Assembly (NCBI RefSeq): GCF_004331645.1
Contig: NZ_SJSK01000001.1
Coordinates: 124,001 to 188,000, forward strand
DNA length: 64,000 nucleotides
Source of the DNA: Pedobacter frigiditerrae
GTDB taxonomy: Bacteria > Bacteroidota > Bacteroidia > Sphingobacteriales > Sphingobacteriaceae
Reading direction: 5' to 3'
This document shows, one piece after another, positions 8,209 through 16,797 of this stretch. Position numbers and translations under genes: made by a program. The notes below the pieces were generated by a model. It ran no database searches, was not told the DNA's origin, and was given only the letters and a program-made list of their open reading frames with translations. Position 1 is the stretch's first letter. Each line of letters opens with the position of its first letter.

Positions 8209-10101
8209 TTATTTCTTTTTCAAATTACTTTCCAAGAATTGCTCTAAAGCGGTATAAACCTTCTGCCTACTTTCTTCTCTATTAGCCGAGAAAAAAGCAT
8301 CATCTTTTTCAAGATAGGTTACGTTAATATTGCGTTTTTTTAATTCCTTAACAAATTGTATCGCATCATTTGAGTTAATTCTTGGGTCTTTAACATTCTG
8401 TGTAATAAAGATAGGGATGTTAATCTTATCTGCATGAAAAACTGGCGATGCTTGTCTCATATAGTCAAACTCAGTATCAGGGTTACCAACTATATCATAA
8501 TACATCTGTAAATTAGATTTTAAAAATGGAGGTATAGATTTAATGTAACTTAATAAATTAAGCACCCCAGAATTTGAAGCTGCACATTTGTATAATTTCG
8601 GACTTTGTATAGCGCTATTTAAGGCAATAAATCCACCAAAACCATTTCCATAGATAGCAATTTTTTGAGGGTTGGCAATTTTTTCACTGATTAACCATTT
8701 CACCCCATCATCAATATCATCTTGTATTTTGCCACCCCATTGTTTAAAGCCAGCTGCATAAAAATTCTTTCCATAACCGGCAGAGCCTCTATAGTTAATT
8801 TGCAAAACAGCATAACCTCTATTTGCCAAAAACTGCACTTCTGCATTGTAGCCCCAAGTATTTCGCAGCCCAGGGCCGTTATGTGGCATAACAACAACTG
8901 GCAAATTCTTAGCATCCTTATTTAAAGGCAAGGTGAGATATCCATTAATCTTCATTCCATCTCTAGTAGAATAACTAATAGGTTTCATTTCGCACATTTG
9001 CTCTTCTTTAATTGAAGAATTAATATCACTCAGCTTTTTTATCTTCCCTGTACTTGCAATATATAAATAGTATGATCCTGGATTTCGGTCAGTAAACGTT
9101 CTAATTACAAATACATTTTCGTTTTTATCTCTATCTAAAATTCTCGACTCTGTTTGTGGCAACAATTCATCTATTTTTTGATAAAGTAACTTGGCCTCAT
9201 TATCTAAATAGTGTTTCTCTTTTTTCCAAGTTTCGCAAACTACATAGGCTATTTTCCCCTTTTGTCTTGAGTATTGAGCATCAACGACATTCAAAGTATC
9301 ATTGCCAAAAAGTATACTCTTCTCCTTGCCTGTAATACAATCTAATTCTACCAAAGCACTTTTATCCCTGTTAACATCAGATATTGCATAAATAATGTTG
9401 GGTTTGTCCTCAGCAAATGCGACAGGCATTAATGTTGTTCTAAAGTTAATTGTAAGTATGGCCTTAAATTTTTGGAATTCATTCTCACGATACCACAAAG
9501 TTTGATTTACACCATCGCTTGAAACCGCCATCCTTAATTTACCTTTTGAATCGGTCATCCAATTGGTAATATTACCCGGATTTTGAGCAGCCATTGACAT
9601 ATTTCCATCCCTTACATTTAAGCGATAAACATCAGATACAGTAGAGTCTCGCTGATTAGAAAGAATCAATAAAAATTTATCGTCTATCAATTGATCCTCT
9701 AAAACCCTAATCCTGCTTTTTGCATTGGAATTTAACTGCCTCTCATTTGCTCCCTGTTTATCAATAATAAATAAATCAGATTGAAATTTCTCTCCTGCTT
9801 TTTCCTTGTAATAAATTAATTCATTGTTACTTACCCAAGAGTAGAAGCTAATGTTTTTCTCTTTTAGATGGGTCAATTGTACTATTTTCCCAGTAGCAAT
9901 ATCCTCAACAAAAAGGTTTTGTTTCTTATTTTCCAATTTCAAATAAGAAATGCTTTTGCCATCCGGCGATATGCGATAGGTAGCCTTATCTTGCGACTTA
10001 AAAAAATCATTAACAGGAATAACCGCAACCTTTTCTTCCCTGTTACAGGCAAAAAGGAATGCGCTCAGCATCATAAATAGAAATTTCTTAGTAATCGTCA
10101 T
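8209..10101 (-). CDS. S9-like peptidase lipoprotein lacking catalytic Ser and His
   Basis: ATG at 10101 is preferred over the TTG at 10119 because it opens a lipoprotein signal ending LFAC, which predicts a lipidated Cys. The 630 residues form a beta-propeller region (about 40-370) and a C-terminal alpha/beta-hydrolase domain of the prolyl oligopeptidase (S9) family, with PVVVMPHNGPG and NYRGSAGYG blocks. The nucleophile elbow, normally GxSxGG, reads GNGFGG: Ser is Gly. The acid Asp survives in NVKDPRI, but where GHGF with the catalytic His is expected the protein reads KDDAFF, and no His occurs in the last 60 residues. It is probably a pseudoenzyme. It heads the operon with the histidine kinase and regulator. 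Confidence 0.85.
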   Translation of the reverse strand: MTITKKFLFMMLSAFLFACNREEKVAVIPVNDFFKSQDKATYRISPDGKSISYLKLENKKQNLFVEDIATGKIVQLTHLKEKNISFYSWVSNNELIYYKEKAGEKFQSDLFIIDKQGANERQLNSNAKSRIRVLEDQLIDDKFLLILSNQRDSTVSDVYRLNVRDGNMSMAAQNPGNITNWMTDSKGKLRMAVSSDGVNQTLWYRENEFQKFKAILTINFRTTLMPVAFAEDKPNIIYAISDVNRDKSALVELDCITGKEKSILFGNDTLNVVDAQYSRQKGKIAYVVCETWKKEKHYLDNEAKLLYQKIDELLPQTESRILDRDKNENVFVIRTFTDRNPGSYYLYIASTGKIKKLSDINSSIKEEQMCEMKPISYSTRDGMKINGYLTLPLNKDAKNLPVVVMPHNGPGLRNTWGYNAEVQFLANRGYAVLQINYRGSAGYGKNFYAAGFKQWGGKIQDDIDDGVKWLISEKIANPQKIAIYGNGFGGFIALNSAIQSPKLYKCAASNSGVLNLLSYIKSIPPFLKSNLQMYYDIVGNPDTEFDYMRQASPVFHADKINIPIFITQNVKDPRINSNDAIQFVKELKKRNINVTYLEKDDAFFSANREESRQKVYTALEQFLESNLKKK

Positions 10102-10116
10102 AGTTATAGTACCGTA

Positions 10117-10124
10117 CAAAAATA
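10117..10124 (-). promoter_or_regulatory. Possible -7 box TATTTTTG
   Basis: Exact match to the Bacteroidota -7 consensus TAnnTTTG, read on the minus strand, 15 nt upstream of the ATG at 10101. A TTG lies 15 nt further upstream, slightly short of the usual spacing. It would drive the peptidase-like/kinase/regulator unit. Confidence 0.4.
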
Positions 10125-10192
10125 CACAACCCTACTTGCCAATAGCAGTAATTATTAATATTGTTACTTATAACAAAATAGTGTTGTGGGTT

Positions 10193-10208
10193 CAATGTAG
10201 CAACATTG
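10193..10208. repeat. Inverted repeat CAATGT-AGCA-ACATTG
   Basis: A perfect 6 bp dyad in the 235 bp spacer between the divergent genes starting at 10101 (-) and 10337 (+). Its place between two promoters suits an operator, but the arms are short and the spacer is AT-rich, so it could be chance. Confidence 0.3.
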
Positions 10209-10336
10209 CTTTTATTCAAATAATTTTATAAGTAACATTTAGAATACGCATTAACAATTTTCGTTATTTTAATAAAAACGTTTAAATGCTATTGTAAATC
10301 ATTAAATTTAAAGCATTGGTAAATCATTCGTTTCTA

Positions 10337-12145
10337 ATGAAAAAATTATTTTTAATTATATTTTTTGGTTTTTCATTCATCCTTTTGAGAGCTCAAGACA
10401 ATATGGATGAGGCATTAGCCTATCAATATTACCAACAGGGAGAGTTTGAAAAAGCTGCCGTTCTATTAGAGAAATTATTCAATAAAACTAAAAACGACAG
10501 CTATTTTGATTTATACTTCTCATCTCTTATTAAGGTTAAAAAATATACTGAAGCAGAATCAATTCTTAAAAAACTAATTAAACAATATCCTCAAAAATCT
10601 CAATATGCAATTGCATTAGGCAGGGTTTATCAAGAAAATGGTCGCACTGCGGATGCTAACAAAATATTTCAAGAAGCCATTAATAACACGCCTAAAGACG
10701 AAAACAAATTTAGGGAAATGGCGAATGCATTTTACAGATTCGAGGCTTACGACATGGCTATTTCTGCCTTTTTACAAGGAAGAAAGATTTTTGGCGATGA
10801 GCAGATGTTCCAATTTGAGCTTTTAAGCATTTATCGTTTTAAAAAAGACAAACAGATGCTCATACAAGAATATATTAATGTATTAGCAAGCACACCTCAA
10901 TTATTACCTCAAGCTCAAGGAGTCTTAGCTTCGGTATTTGAAGACAATGCAGATTATCAATTATTGCAAAATGCATTGTTAAAGAAAATTCAAAAAGACC
11001 CACAAACCGAGATTTATACTGAATTATTAACCTGGCAATATATTCAGCAGCAGCAATATGAAATGGCATTACGTCAGTTAATTGCTCAAGATAAACGCAC
11101 CAAAGGTGATGGTAATTTATTGTTTAACACAGCATATACTTTCGTTTCAAACAAGGCTTACGCAACTGCTATTAAAGCTTACGAATACATTTTAACCAAA
11201 GGCGAAGAAAATGAACTCTATCTTGCCGCCAAAGTTGCCTTAATTAACGCCAAATATGAATTGGCCATATCTGGCAAATACGAGAAAGTAGCTATTCAAG
11301 CCCTTGCTGATGAATACTTGGAAGTTCTGGCAAAGTATGGAAGAAACGGACAAGGATTAGTTGCGCTAAGGAAGCTAGCAAATCTACAGGCTTACTACCT
11401 TAACGATTTAAAAAAGGCAGAATTAACCTTAGAAAGTGCCTTACAAACTTCAGGCATCTCACAAAGTGATGTAGCTCAAATAAAAATGGATTTAGGTGAT
11501 ATTTATGTTTTAACAAAACAGCCCTGGGAAGCTATTTTAGCGTATGAACAAGTTTCTAAGCAATTCGAAAATCAACCATTAGGTAATGAAGCTAAATTTC
11601 GCTCAGCTAGAATTTTCTTTTACGTAGGCGATTTTAATTACGCCAAATCTCAAGCCGATGTTTTAAAGGCATCAACATCACAACTAATTGCCAATGATGC
11701 TTTAAATTTAAGTCTTTTAATAAACGATAATTTACAAAGCAAAAATGATAGCCTTGCACTAAAAATGTATGCTGATGCAGAAATGCTGCAGTTCATGAAT
11801 AAGCCCGATCAATCCTTAATTAAACTCGACAGTATTAATATTGCTTATCCGAATAATAGCCTAGCTGATGATATTTTGATGGCTAAGGCTAAAATATTTA
11901 TCAAAACAAGTGATGTACCAAAAGCAGAAACCATGCTCAAAGAAATTATTGCTAATCATCACGATAGCATTTGGACAGATGATGCCTTATTTATTTTGGC
12001 AGATTTATATGAGAAGAAATTAAATAATCCCGAAGAAGCAAAAAAACTCTTCCAACAATTGATGAACGATTATCCCGGCAGTATGTTCAATGCCGAAGCC
12101 AGAAAACGTTTCAGAAACATACGAGGTGATAATGTAGGCACTTAA
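10337..12145 (+). CDS. Secreted TPR-repeat protein
   Basis: The frame opens with a TTG at 10316, but the ATG at 10337 begins a clean signal peptide (MKKLFLIIFFGFSFILLRAQ), so 602 residues are likely. Most of the protein is a chain of tetratricopeptide-type helix pairs, for example YQQGEFEKAAVLLEKL, AIALGRVYQENGRTADANKIFQ and ADLYEKKLNNPEEAKKLFQQL near the C-terminus. It has no enzymatic motif. Periplasmic or outer-membrane TPR proteins usually hold protein complexes together; which complex is unknown. A DUF4286 gene follows on the same strand after 112 bp, which has its own promoter-like box. Confidence 0.8.
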   Translation: MKKLFLIIFFGFSFILLRAQDNMDEALAYQYYQQGEFEKAAVLLEKLFNKTKNDSYFDLYFSSLIKVKKYTEAESILKKLIKQYPQKSQYAIALGRVYQENGRTADANKIFQEAINNTPKDENKFREMANAFYRFEAYDMAISAFLQGRKIFGDEQMFQFELLSIYRFKKDKQMLIQEYINVLASTPQLLPQAQGVLASVFEDNADYQLLQNALLKKIQKDPQTEIYTELLTWQYIQQQQYEMALRQLIAQDKRTKGDGNLLFNTAYTFVSNKAYATAIKAYEYILTKGEENELYLAAKVALINAKYELAISGKYEKVAIQALADEYLEVLAKYGRNGQGLVALRKLANLQAYYLNDLKKAELTLESALQTSGISQSDVAQIKMDLGDIYVLTKQPWEAILAYEQVSKQFENQPLGNEAKFRSARIFFYVGDFNYAKSQADVLKASTSQLIANDALNLSLLINDNLQSKNDSLALKMYADAEMLQFMNKPDQSLIKLDSINIAYPNNSLADDILMAKAKIFIKTSDVPKAETMLKEIIANHHDSIWTDDALFILADLYEKKLNNPEEAKKLFQQLMNDYPGSMFNAEARKRFRNIRGDNVGT

Positions 12146-12170
12146 AAAGTTTAGAGGGTTTAGTTGGTGA

Positions 12171-12190
12171 GGCGGTTAGGCGGTTAGGCG
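12171..12190. repeat. Short tandem repeat GGCGGTTA
   Basis: Two and a half tandem copies of an 8-base unit in the spacer before the DUF4286 gene. It is short and may be a replication-slippage product. Confidence 0.5.
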
Positions 12191-12245
12191 TCGAGATGAT
12201 CATCAACTTAACAACTCCACTCCTTAACATCTAACCAAAATATTT

Positions 12246-12253
12246 TATCTTTG
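12246..12253 (+). promoter_or_regulatory. -7 box TATCTTTG, leaderless arrangement
   Basis: Exact TAnnTTTG match ending 4 nt before the ATG at 12258. In Bacteroidota transcription starts about 5-8 nt after this box, so the mRNA would begin at or next to the start codon. No clear -33 TTG is visible. Confidence 0.5.
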
Positions 12254-12257
12254 CCCT

Positions 12258-12560
12258 ATGTTATTATACAACGTTACTGTAATTATAGAAGACGCAGCTG
12301 CAGAAGAGTGGTTGCAATGGATGCAAGAAATCCATATCCCAGAAGTAATGGCAACTGGAAAGTTTGTTTCCAATCGCTTGTTAAAAGTTTTAGATTCTCC
12401 TAACGAAGGAGTAACTTATTGCATACAGTATGTAGCAGAAAACTTAACCGAGTATGATGATTATCAATTAAATTATGCTCCAACATTACAAGCAGATTTA
12501 CAAAGCAAGTTCGAGAATAGGCACGTTGCCTTCCGTACTTTAATGGAGTTTGTTGGATAA
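12258..12560 (+). CDS. DUF4286 family protein
   Basis: A 100-residue cytoplasmic protein matching the DUF4286 family of Bacteroidota in length and pattern: it opens LLYNVTVIIEDAAAEEWLQWM, followed by HIPEVMATGKF and ends TLMEFVG. The fold is probably a ferredoxin-like dimeric alpha/beta barrel, to judge by the strand-helix pattern. Its function is unknown and no catalytic residues stand out. The start is supported by a TATCTTTG box 4 nt upstream. It faces the OmpA-like gene tail to tail across 69 bp. Confidence 0.8.
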   Translation: MLLYNVTVIIEDAAAEEWLQWMQEIHIPEVMATGKFVSNRLLKVLDSPNEGVTYCIQYVAENLTEYDDYQLNYAPTLQADLQSKFENRHVAFRTLMEFVG

Positions 12561-12629
12561 AGAAATCTATAATTTTAGAATTACGTACAGCCAAATCGTC
12601 AATCGTAACTCTAAAGTCTAAAATCAAAT

Positions 12630-13493
12630 TTATTGTTTAATCAAATCGTACAGCTCATCCAATTTAGGTGAAAGTACAATTTCAATTCTACGGTTTTTAC
12701 TACGGTTCTCTGCAGATGTATTAGGATTTAGAGGTTGATACTGCCCTTTACCTGTCGCTGTCATTCTTACACTTTCTACCTTTTGTTCTTCTGTTAAAAA
12801 GCGAACTACTGAGGTAGAACGAAGCACACTTAAATCCCAATTATCTTTAATCTGCCCTAAGTTATTTATCTTCTGAGAGTCCGTGTGCCCTTCAACTGCA
12901 ATATTAATTTCTGGTTGTTGTTTCAATACTGTAGCCAATTGTGTTAAGGCTTGTTTTCCTTTCTCATCTATAATGATACTCCCCGATGGAAACAACAATT
13001 TATCTGTTAATGAAACATATACTTTACCATTTTTAATCTCAACCGTTAATCCATTTTTAGTAAAGCCTAATAATGCTTCTTGTAACTTAGCCTTAAGTTG
13101 GTTTGTTGCCTCATCTCTCTTACGAAGAATCTCCTCTACTTCTTTTAAACGTTGTTCGCGTTTTTTCAAATCATCAGATAGCTTATTTAAGTTTCCAGAA
13201 AGCTTATTGATCTCTGCAGAGCTGTTATTGCGCAATTTTGCATAATTAGCCTCCATTTCATTATGCTGGGTTCTTAAATCATTCAATTGGCTGTTTAAGT
13301 CGGATGTATCCTTCCTTAGACGAGTAATGCGTTGCTCTAAGCTTTCTCCATTTAATTGAGCTTCAGTTAAGGTTGAATTTAAAGAGTCTTGTTTCGCCAA
13401 TAAGGCTTTATATTTTTTAGGAGATAGAATTACACAAGAAGTAATTGTTGAAGTGATTAAAAATAGGGCTAGGGCAAAAAAAGCATTCTTCAT
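12630..13493 (-). CDS. OmpA-family lipoprotein with coiled coil
   Basis: A 287-residue protein with a lipoprotein signal (lipobox TSC, Cys at 20), a long coiled coil (about 30-135, many Leu/Glu/Lys heptads such as LNKLSDDLKKREQRLKEVEEIL) and a C-terminal OmpA domain that binds peptidoglycan. The OmpA part shows LFPSGSIIIDEKGKQAL, the key VEGHTDS motif and the RSKNRRIEIVLSP end with the Arg needed for diaminopimelate binding. It should be anchored in the outer membrane by lipid and tethered to the cell wall. The coiled coil would span the periplasm. A divergence from its neighbours in function is likely; no operon partner is obvious. Confidence 0.92.
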   Translation of the reverse strand: MKNAFFALALFLITSTITSCVILSPKKYKALLAKQDSLNSTLTEAQLNGESLEQRITRLRKDTSDLNSQLNDLRTQHNEMEANYAKLRNNSSAEINKLSGNLNKLSDDLKKREQRLKEVEEILRKRDEATNQLKAKLQEALLGFTKNGLTVEIKNGKVYVSLTDKLLFPSGSIIIDEKGKQALTQLATVLKQQPEINIAVEGHTDSQKINNLGQIKDNWDLSVLRSTSVVRFLTEEQKVESVRMTATGKGQYQPLNPNTSAENRSKNRRIEIVLSPKLDELYDLIKQ

Positions 13494-13568
13494 TTAGTAG
13501 TTGAGTTTGTTAAGGTTAATCGGTTATTTGGTCACTCGGTTAATTGTTAAGTTCACACTATCATTCAG

Positions 13569-14234
13569 TTAACCAATATCAGTAGCTTTTCTCAAAAATA
13601 GAACAAAAGGTTGAATAGTTTTAAAAGCAGTTATTAACTTATTAACGATTTCTGGTTTAAAAAATTCTTCATCCTTAATTTTATAAATGGCAATAAAGCT
13701 TTTTAGTTTCAACAAATCAATTTGTGGGTGATCAACATCATAACCTTTTGGCGCCTTTTTCAATTTATCTTCTTCACTTAATTTATAAATACTCTTGAAA
13801 TCTTTTGCATTAATTATCTCCAAAAATTCTGAGGCACCATAATCAATTTCTTCTCTAATGCTTTTCAAAACTGGCGCTTCTGGTTGCCAAAATCCTACTC
13901 CAAAAAAACAATTATCTGGTTGTAAGTGCAAATAGTAACTAGGCGTACGTGGCCCATATCCTTTTACATCAAATGCAATTCCATAATTCTTTTTGTAAGG
14001 ATCTTTATTCTTACTAAAACGAACATCCCTATAAATACGCATCAATGCTTTTTTAGGCTCAGTACTTGCAGAATAGGCTGGGTCTATCGCTGCCAATTCT
14101 TTAATCAGCTTTGCTATAAAAGGAAACAAATCTTCCTTCGCTTCTTCGTATAAATGTTTATTTTCTGCAAACCATTCACGATTATTGTTTTCCGTAACTG
14201 CATTAAGGAAATCGAAAGTTTTTCTGTTTAACAT
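13569..14234 (-). CDS. DUF2461 family protein
   Basis: A 221-residue cytoplasmic protein. The ATG at 14234 is preferred over the TTG nine bases upstream. Family marks are FDFLNAVTENNNREWFAENKHLYE near the N-terminus, the RIYRDVRFSKNKDPYKKNYG block in the middle and YYLHLQPDNCFFGVGFW. These match DUF2461 (TIGR02453-like) proteins, widespread in bacteria and fungi and of unknown function. The conserved Arg/Lys/Asp block suggests a binding or catalytic site, but no reaction has been assigned to my knowledge. The flanking gaps consist of TTAATTG/TTTAAAC low-complexity repeats. Confidence 0.85.
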   Translation of the reverse strand: MLNRKTFDFLNAVTENNNREWFAENKHLYEEAKEDLFPFIAKLIKELAAIDPAYSASTEPKKALMRIYRDVRFSKNKDPYKKNYGIAFDVKGYGPRTPSYYLHLQPDNCFFGVGFWQPEAPVLKSIREEIDYGASEFLEIINAKDFKSIYKLSEEDKLKKAPKGYDVDHPQIDLLKLKSFIAIYKIKDEEFFKPEIVNKLITAFKTIQPFVLFLRKATDIG

Positions 14235-14308
14235 TAAGTTCAATTGGTTAATTGTTTAAACTGTTTAATTGTGTTGTCTACAATTGTAAACTAATAACTG
14301 CAAACTAA

Positions 14309-14719
14309 CTATGGTTTATCAAAGATTGGATTATACTTTATTTTAGGAGATAACCAATGCAATAATATGATACGTGAATATCGATAATTTAAGGGCGATA
14401 ACAAAAGTGAACCTAAAAAAATTACACCAACATACAACCACAGCGAATCAAAATCAAGCCTACCACCAGACAAATAATAAGTGGCAAATCCCATTGAAAT
14501 CATTTCTATCATATTCATGGCATAGCTTACGTACATAGCCGCATAGAAATAACCTGGTTCTATCTCAAACCTTTGGTTGCAGTGCGAACAACTATAATTG
14601 GTACGTTGAATATTAAAACCGTAAATATTCCCAGTAAAAATATCCCCTCTTCTACATTGAGGACATTTACCTTTAATGATGGCATAAAACTTACTTGTCT
14701 TTTTTAAGTCGTTGCCCAT
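14309..14719 (-). CDS. DUF983 zinc-ribbon membrane protein
   Basis: A 136-residue protein with two CxxC pairs, CPQCRRGDIF near residue 18 and CSHCNQRFEIEPGYFY near 43, forming a probable zinc ribbon, then two membrane helices (about 55-80 and 88-115). This layout is that of DUF983 proteins, commonly encoded beside cytochrome oxidase and Sco genes in Alphaproteobacteria and Bacteroidota. That context suggests a part in oxidase biogenesis, possibly metal handling, but no function has been shown. It starts 18 bp after the small membrane protein gene, so the two are likely co-transcribed. Confidence 0.88.
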   Translation of the reverse strand: MGNDLKKTSKFYAIIKGKCPQCRRGDIFTGNIYGFNIQRTNYSCSHCNQRFEIEPGYFYAAMYVSYAMNMIEMISMGFATYYLSGGRLDFDSLWLYVGVIFLGSLLLSPLNYRYSRIILLHWLSPKIKYNPIFDKP

Positions 14720-14737
14720 AACAGAAAAATAAAAGGA

Positions 14738-14989
14738 TTAATTACTAGAGGTAGAAGTAACTTTTTTACGGTAGTTCTTGTACCATAACACACCAATCCC
14801 TGCAATTAAGATATAAGGAATTGCCAACAGGTAAATAATACCGGAGTTTAAACCTTTACCTTGTGTATTCCCATTTTTAGTCCCTTGTTCGGCGCTAATG
14901 GTACACATAGAGCATTGTGCCTTTACCTCAGGTATAATAATTGTGGTGGCCACAAGAATAAATAAGATGCAAGTAATTTTCTTAAACAT
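14738..14989 (-). CDS. Small secreted/membrane protein near oxidase genes
   Basis: An 83-residue protein with a signal peptide (cleaved near VKAQ), a short segment containing CSMCTISAEQG with a CxxC pair, and one C-terminal membrane helix (about 50-70) ending in a basic tail YRKK. No family I can name. Its position after the oxidase cluster and the CxxC pair facing the periplasm make a role in redox or copper delivery to the oxidase conceivable; this is inference. An exact TACCTTTG box lies 5 nt before the ATG, so it may start its own, leaderless transcript. Confidence 0.7.
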   Translation of the reverse strand: MFKKITCILFILVATTIIIPEVKAQCSMCTISAEQGTKNGNTQGKGLNSGIIYLLAIPYILIAGIGVLWYKNYRKKVTSTSSN

Positions 14990-14994
14990 TGATA

Positions 14995-15002
14995 CAAAGG
15001 TA
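14995..15002 (-). promoter_or_regulatory. -7 box TACCTTTG, leaderless arrangement
   Basis: Exact TAnnTTTG match on the minus strand with 5 nt to the ATG at 14989, in the 130 bp spacer before the small membrane protein gene. It would separate the small protein and DUF983 genes from the upstream oxidase unit. No -33 element is clear. Confidence 0.5.
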
Positions 15003-15119
15003 ATGATAAATTCTAGGGTGAGTTTTAAAATTTATGTCATAAAATCAGTATGGACAAGGGATCTGTATAAATTTACCTAATCTGCTAGACTTCCTTTTTG
15101 CTAGTTATATTTTAATGTT

Positions 15120-15650
15120 TCAGCTAAGAGTATAATATGGAGCAATCATTAGGTAAACAACAACACCAGTAACAGCTACGTATAACCATAATGGGAAAGT
15201 GATTTTAGCAATCTTTTTATGTTTATCAAATCTTTGAGCCAAAGCCCTTACATACGTTACCAAAACAAATGGGATTGTTGCTATTGATAAAAGTATGTGG
15301 GTTAATAAGATAAAATAATAAACATATTTTATTGTTCCTTCTCCGCCAAATTTTGTAGACGGGGTTGTCATGTGATAAGCGATATACATTAATAAGAACA
15401 ACAACGAACAAACAATAGCCAATTTCATTAAATTTTGATGTAATTGAATCTTGCCACTTTTAATTGCTAAAACTGCAGTTACTAAAAGTATTGCGGTAAT
15501 CCCATTTATTGTTGCATAAATAGGTGGCAAAAAGTGTAGTGGTTGGGCATTTGGTATTTTAACGAAAAAAAGTACAGCTACAGCAACAGGTATTGCTATA
15601 GACAATAAAATAATCCATTTATTATATTTTTGTTCGATTGGGGTGTTCAT
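15120..15650 (-). CDS. DUF420 membrane protein of oxidase cluster
   Basis: A 176-residue membrane protein with five predicted helices. The DUF420 pattern is present: LPPIYATINGITAILLVTAVLAI, then HQNLMKLAIVCSLLFLLMYIAYHMTTPSTKF and HILLSIATIPFVL. Several His residues sit at membrane boundaries. The family (CtaM-like in Bacillus) is linked to assembly or activity of cytochrome oxidase. It lies 44 bp after the Sco-like gene as the last gene of the ctaA-ctaB-oxidase unit. Confidence 0.85.
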   Translation of the reverse strand: MNTPIEQKYNKWIILLSIAIPVAVAVLFFVKIPNAQPLHFLPPIYATINGITAILLVTAVLAIKSGKIQLHQNLMKLAIVCSLLFLLMYIAYHMTTPSTKFGGEGTIKYVYYFILLTHILLSIATIPFVLVTYVRALAQRFDKHKKIAKITFPLWLYVAVTGVVVYLMIAPYYTLS

Positions 15651-15694
15651 ATTAATATCTTAACTTGTTTAGCCAAACTTTATTTGACTTTTGA

Positions 15695-16399
15695 CTATCG
15701 TCCGTCTTTTATGTTTCTTAATTCTTCAGCAACCAATACCTTGACTTCATCATCTAATTTTGATAATGCTTCTTGATTTGTTGCTTCATAATAACCTCTT
15801 ATCCTATGTTGCGAATCTAATAACACAAACATATTACTGAAAGTAAATTTGGCCTTGCCATTTTCAATCACCTTAAGTGCATCTAATAACAACCCATTTT
15901 TGATAAGTTTATTTACTTGAATACTGTCTCCAGTTAATAAATCCCATTTTCCAGCATTTGCGGAGATATTTTTTGCGTATTCACCTAGGATTGCAGGCTT
16001 ATCATGTTCCGGATCTATACTTAATCCTATAAAATGAATCATGGTGTTTTTTTCATACACATTAGCAAACGTCGACATCGCTTTATTTGCAAAATTAATC
16101 CCACCAGGGCCATTAGTGTAAAATAGGTTAAGCAATACTATCTTTCCTTTATAGTTTTCCCACGTTAAAGTATCAGCCTTTTGGTTTACTAATTTGAAAT
16201 CTTCAACAACATGATAAACGGTATCTGGAATTTGCTTACCCCTAACTGTATGAAAAGTTGATGCTACTTTTTTTGGGCCATAAATAGCTAATGGTTTGTA
16301 CCTATTTTTCCCCTTTTCTTGTAGTAAATAATATAAAAATCCCGGTACCGCTAAAATGGTTACCAGGATTAATATTTTTTTTATTGGATTATATTTCAT
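15695..16399 (-). CDS. Sco-like thioredoxin-fold protein without cysteines
   Basis: The ATG at 16399 is chosen over a TTG one codon upstream. The 234-residue protein has an N-terminal membrane anchor (about 8-26) and a periplasmic thioredoxin-like domain of the SCO1/SenC type: DFKLVNQKADTLTWENYKGKIVLLNLFYT, later GLSIDPEHDKP and the strand FVLLDSQHRIRGYY. Normal Sco proteins bind copper through CxxxC right after the NFFFT-type strand and a later His. Here that region reads TNGPGGINF and the whole protein contains no Cys. The expected His before the FVLLD strand is also absent. It cannot act as a normal copper or thiol chaperone. It follows the subunit IV gene by 5 bp. Confidence 0.85.
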   Translation of the reverse strand: MKYNPIKKILILVTILAVPGFLYYLLQEKGKNRYKPLAIYGPKKVASTFHTVRGKQIPDTVYHVVEDFKLVNQKADTLTWENYKGKIVLLNLFYTNGPGGINFANKAMSTFANVYEKNTMIHFIGLSIDPEHDKPAILGEYAKNISANAGKWDLLTGDSIQVNKLIKNGLLLDALKVIENGKAKFTFSNMFVLLDSQHRIRGYYEATNQEALSKLDDEVKVLVAEELRNIKDGR

Positions 16400-16404
16400 C
16401 AAGC

Positions 16405-16773
16405 TTATAGCACTTGAGGCATATGGTCATGTATGTAACCGCCTTCAATTAGCATTAAAACAATGAAATAAATAATAAATATAAAAGAAACGGACAATGC
16501 CAATTGCAATCCAAGTTTCTCAAATTTTAAGTGCATGAAATAAGCCACAATATAAAAAGCTTTCAACAGGGTTAAAGCGATATAAAGTGTGTTACCAATT
16601 AAAATCGCATGGTCTCCAAAGTAACCAGCAGGTTTAATCCATAATGCGATGATAAACTCGATAACAGTAATAAATAATAGGATAAAAAATACTTTCCAGA
16701 TTCTCCCTTTAGTCATTCCCTCCTGGTCACCATGACCATGATCTTCTGTTGTATGTACGTTATGTTCTGACAT
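16405..16773 (-). CDS. Cytochrome c oxidase subunit IV-like protein
   Basis: A 122-residue protein with a His/Asp/Glu-rich N-terminus (HNVHTTEDHGHGD) and three membrane helices (about 28-45, 53-75, 85-108). It matches the prokaryotic subunit IV family of caa3-type oxidases: KAFYIVAYFMHLKFE is the conserved block of the second helix pair. It is a small structural subunit of the inner-membrane oxidase. It sits 24 bp after a subunit III gene and 5 bp before the Sco-like gene. Confidence 0.88.
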   Translation of the reverse strand: MSEHNVHTTEDHGHGDQEGMTKGRIWKVFFILLFITVIEFIIALWIKPAGYFGDHAILIGNTLYIALTLLKAFYIVAYFMHLKFEKLGLQLALSVSFIFIIYFIVLMLIEGGYIHDHMPQVL

Positions 16774-16797
16774 GATAATATTTTAAATGAATTATAA

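Noticed and set aside
12883..13245. 120-codon frame opposite the OmpA-like gene
   Set aside because: It lies antisense to the coiled coil and OmpA domain and has no features of its own.
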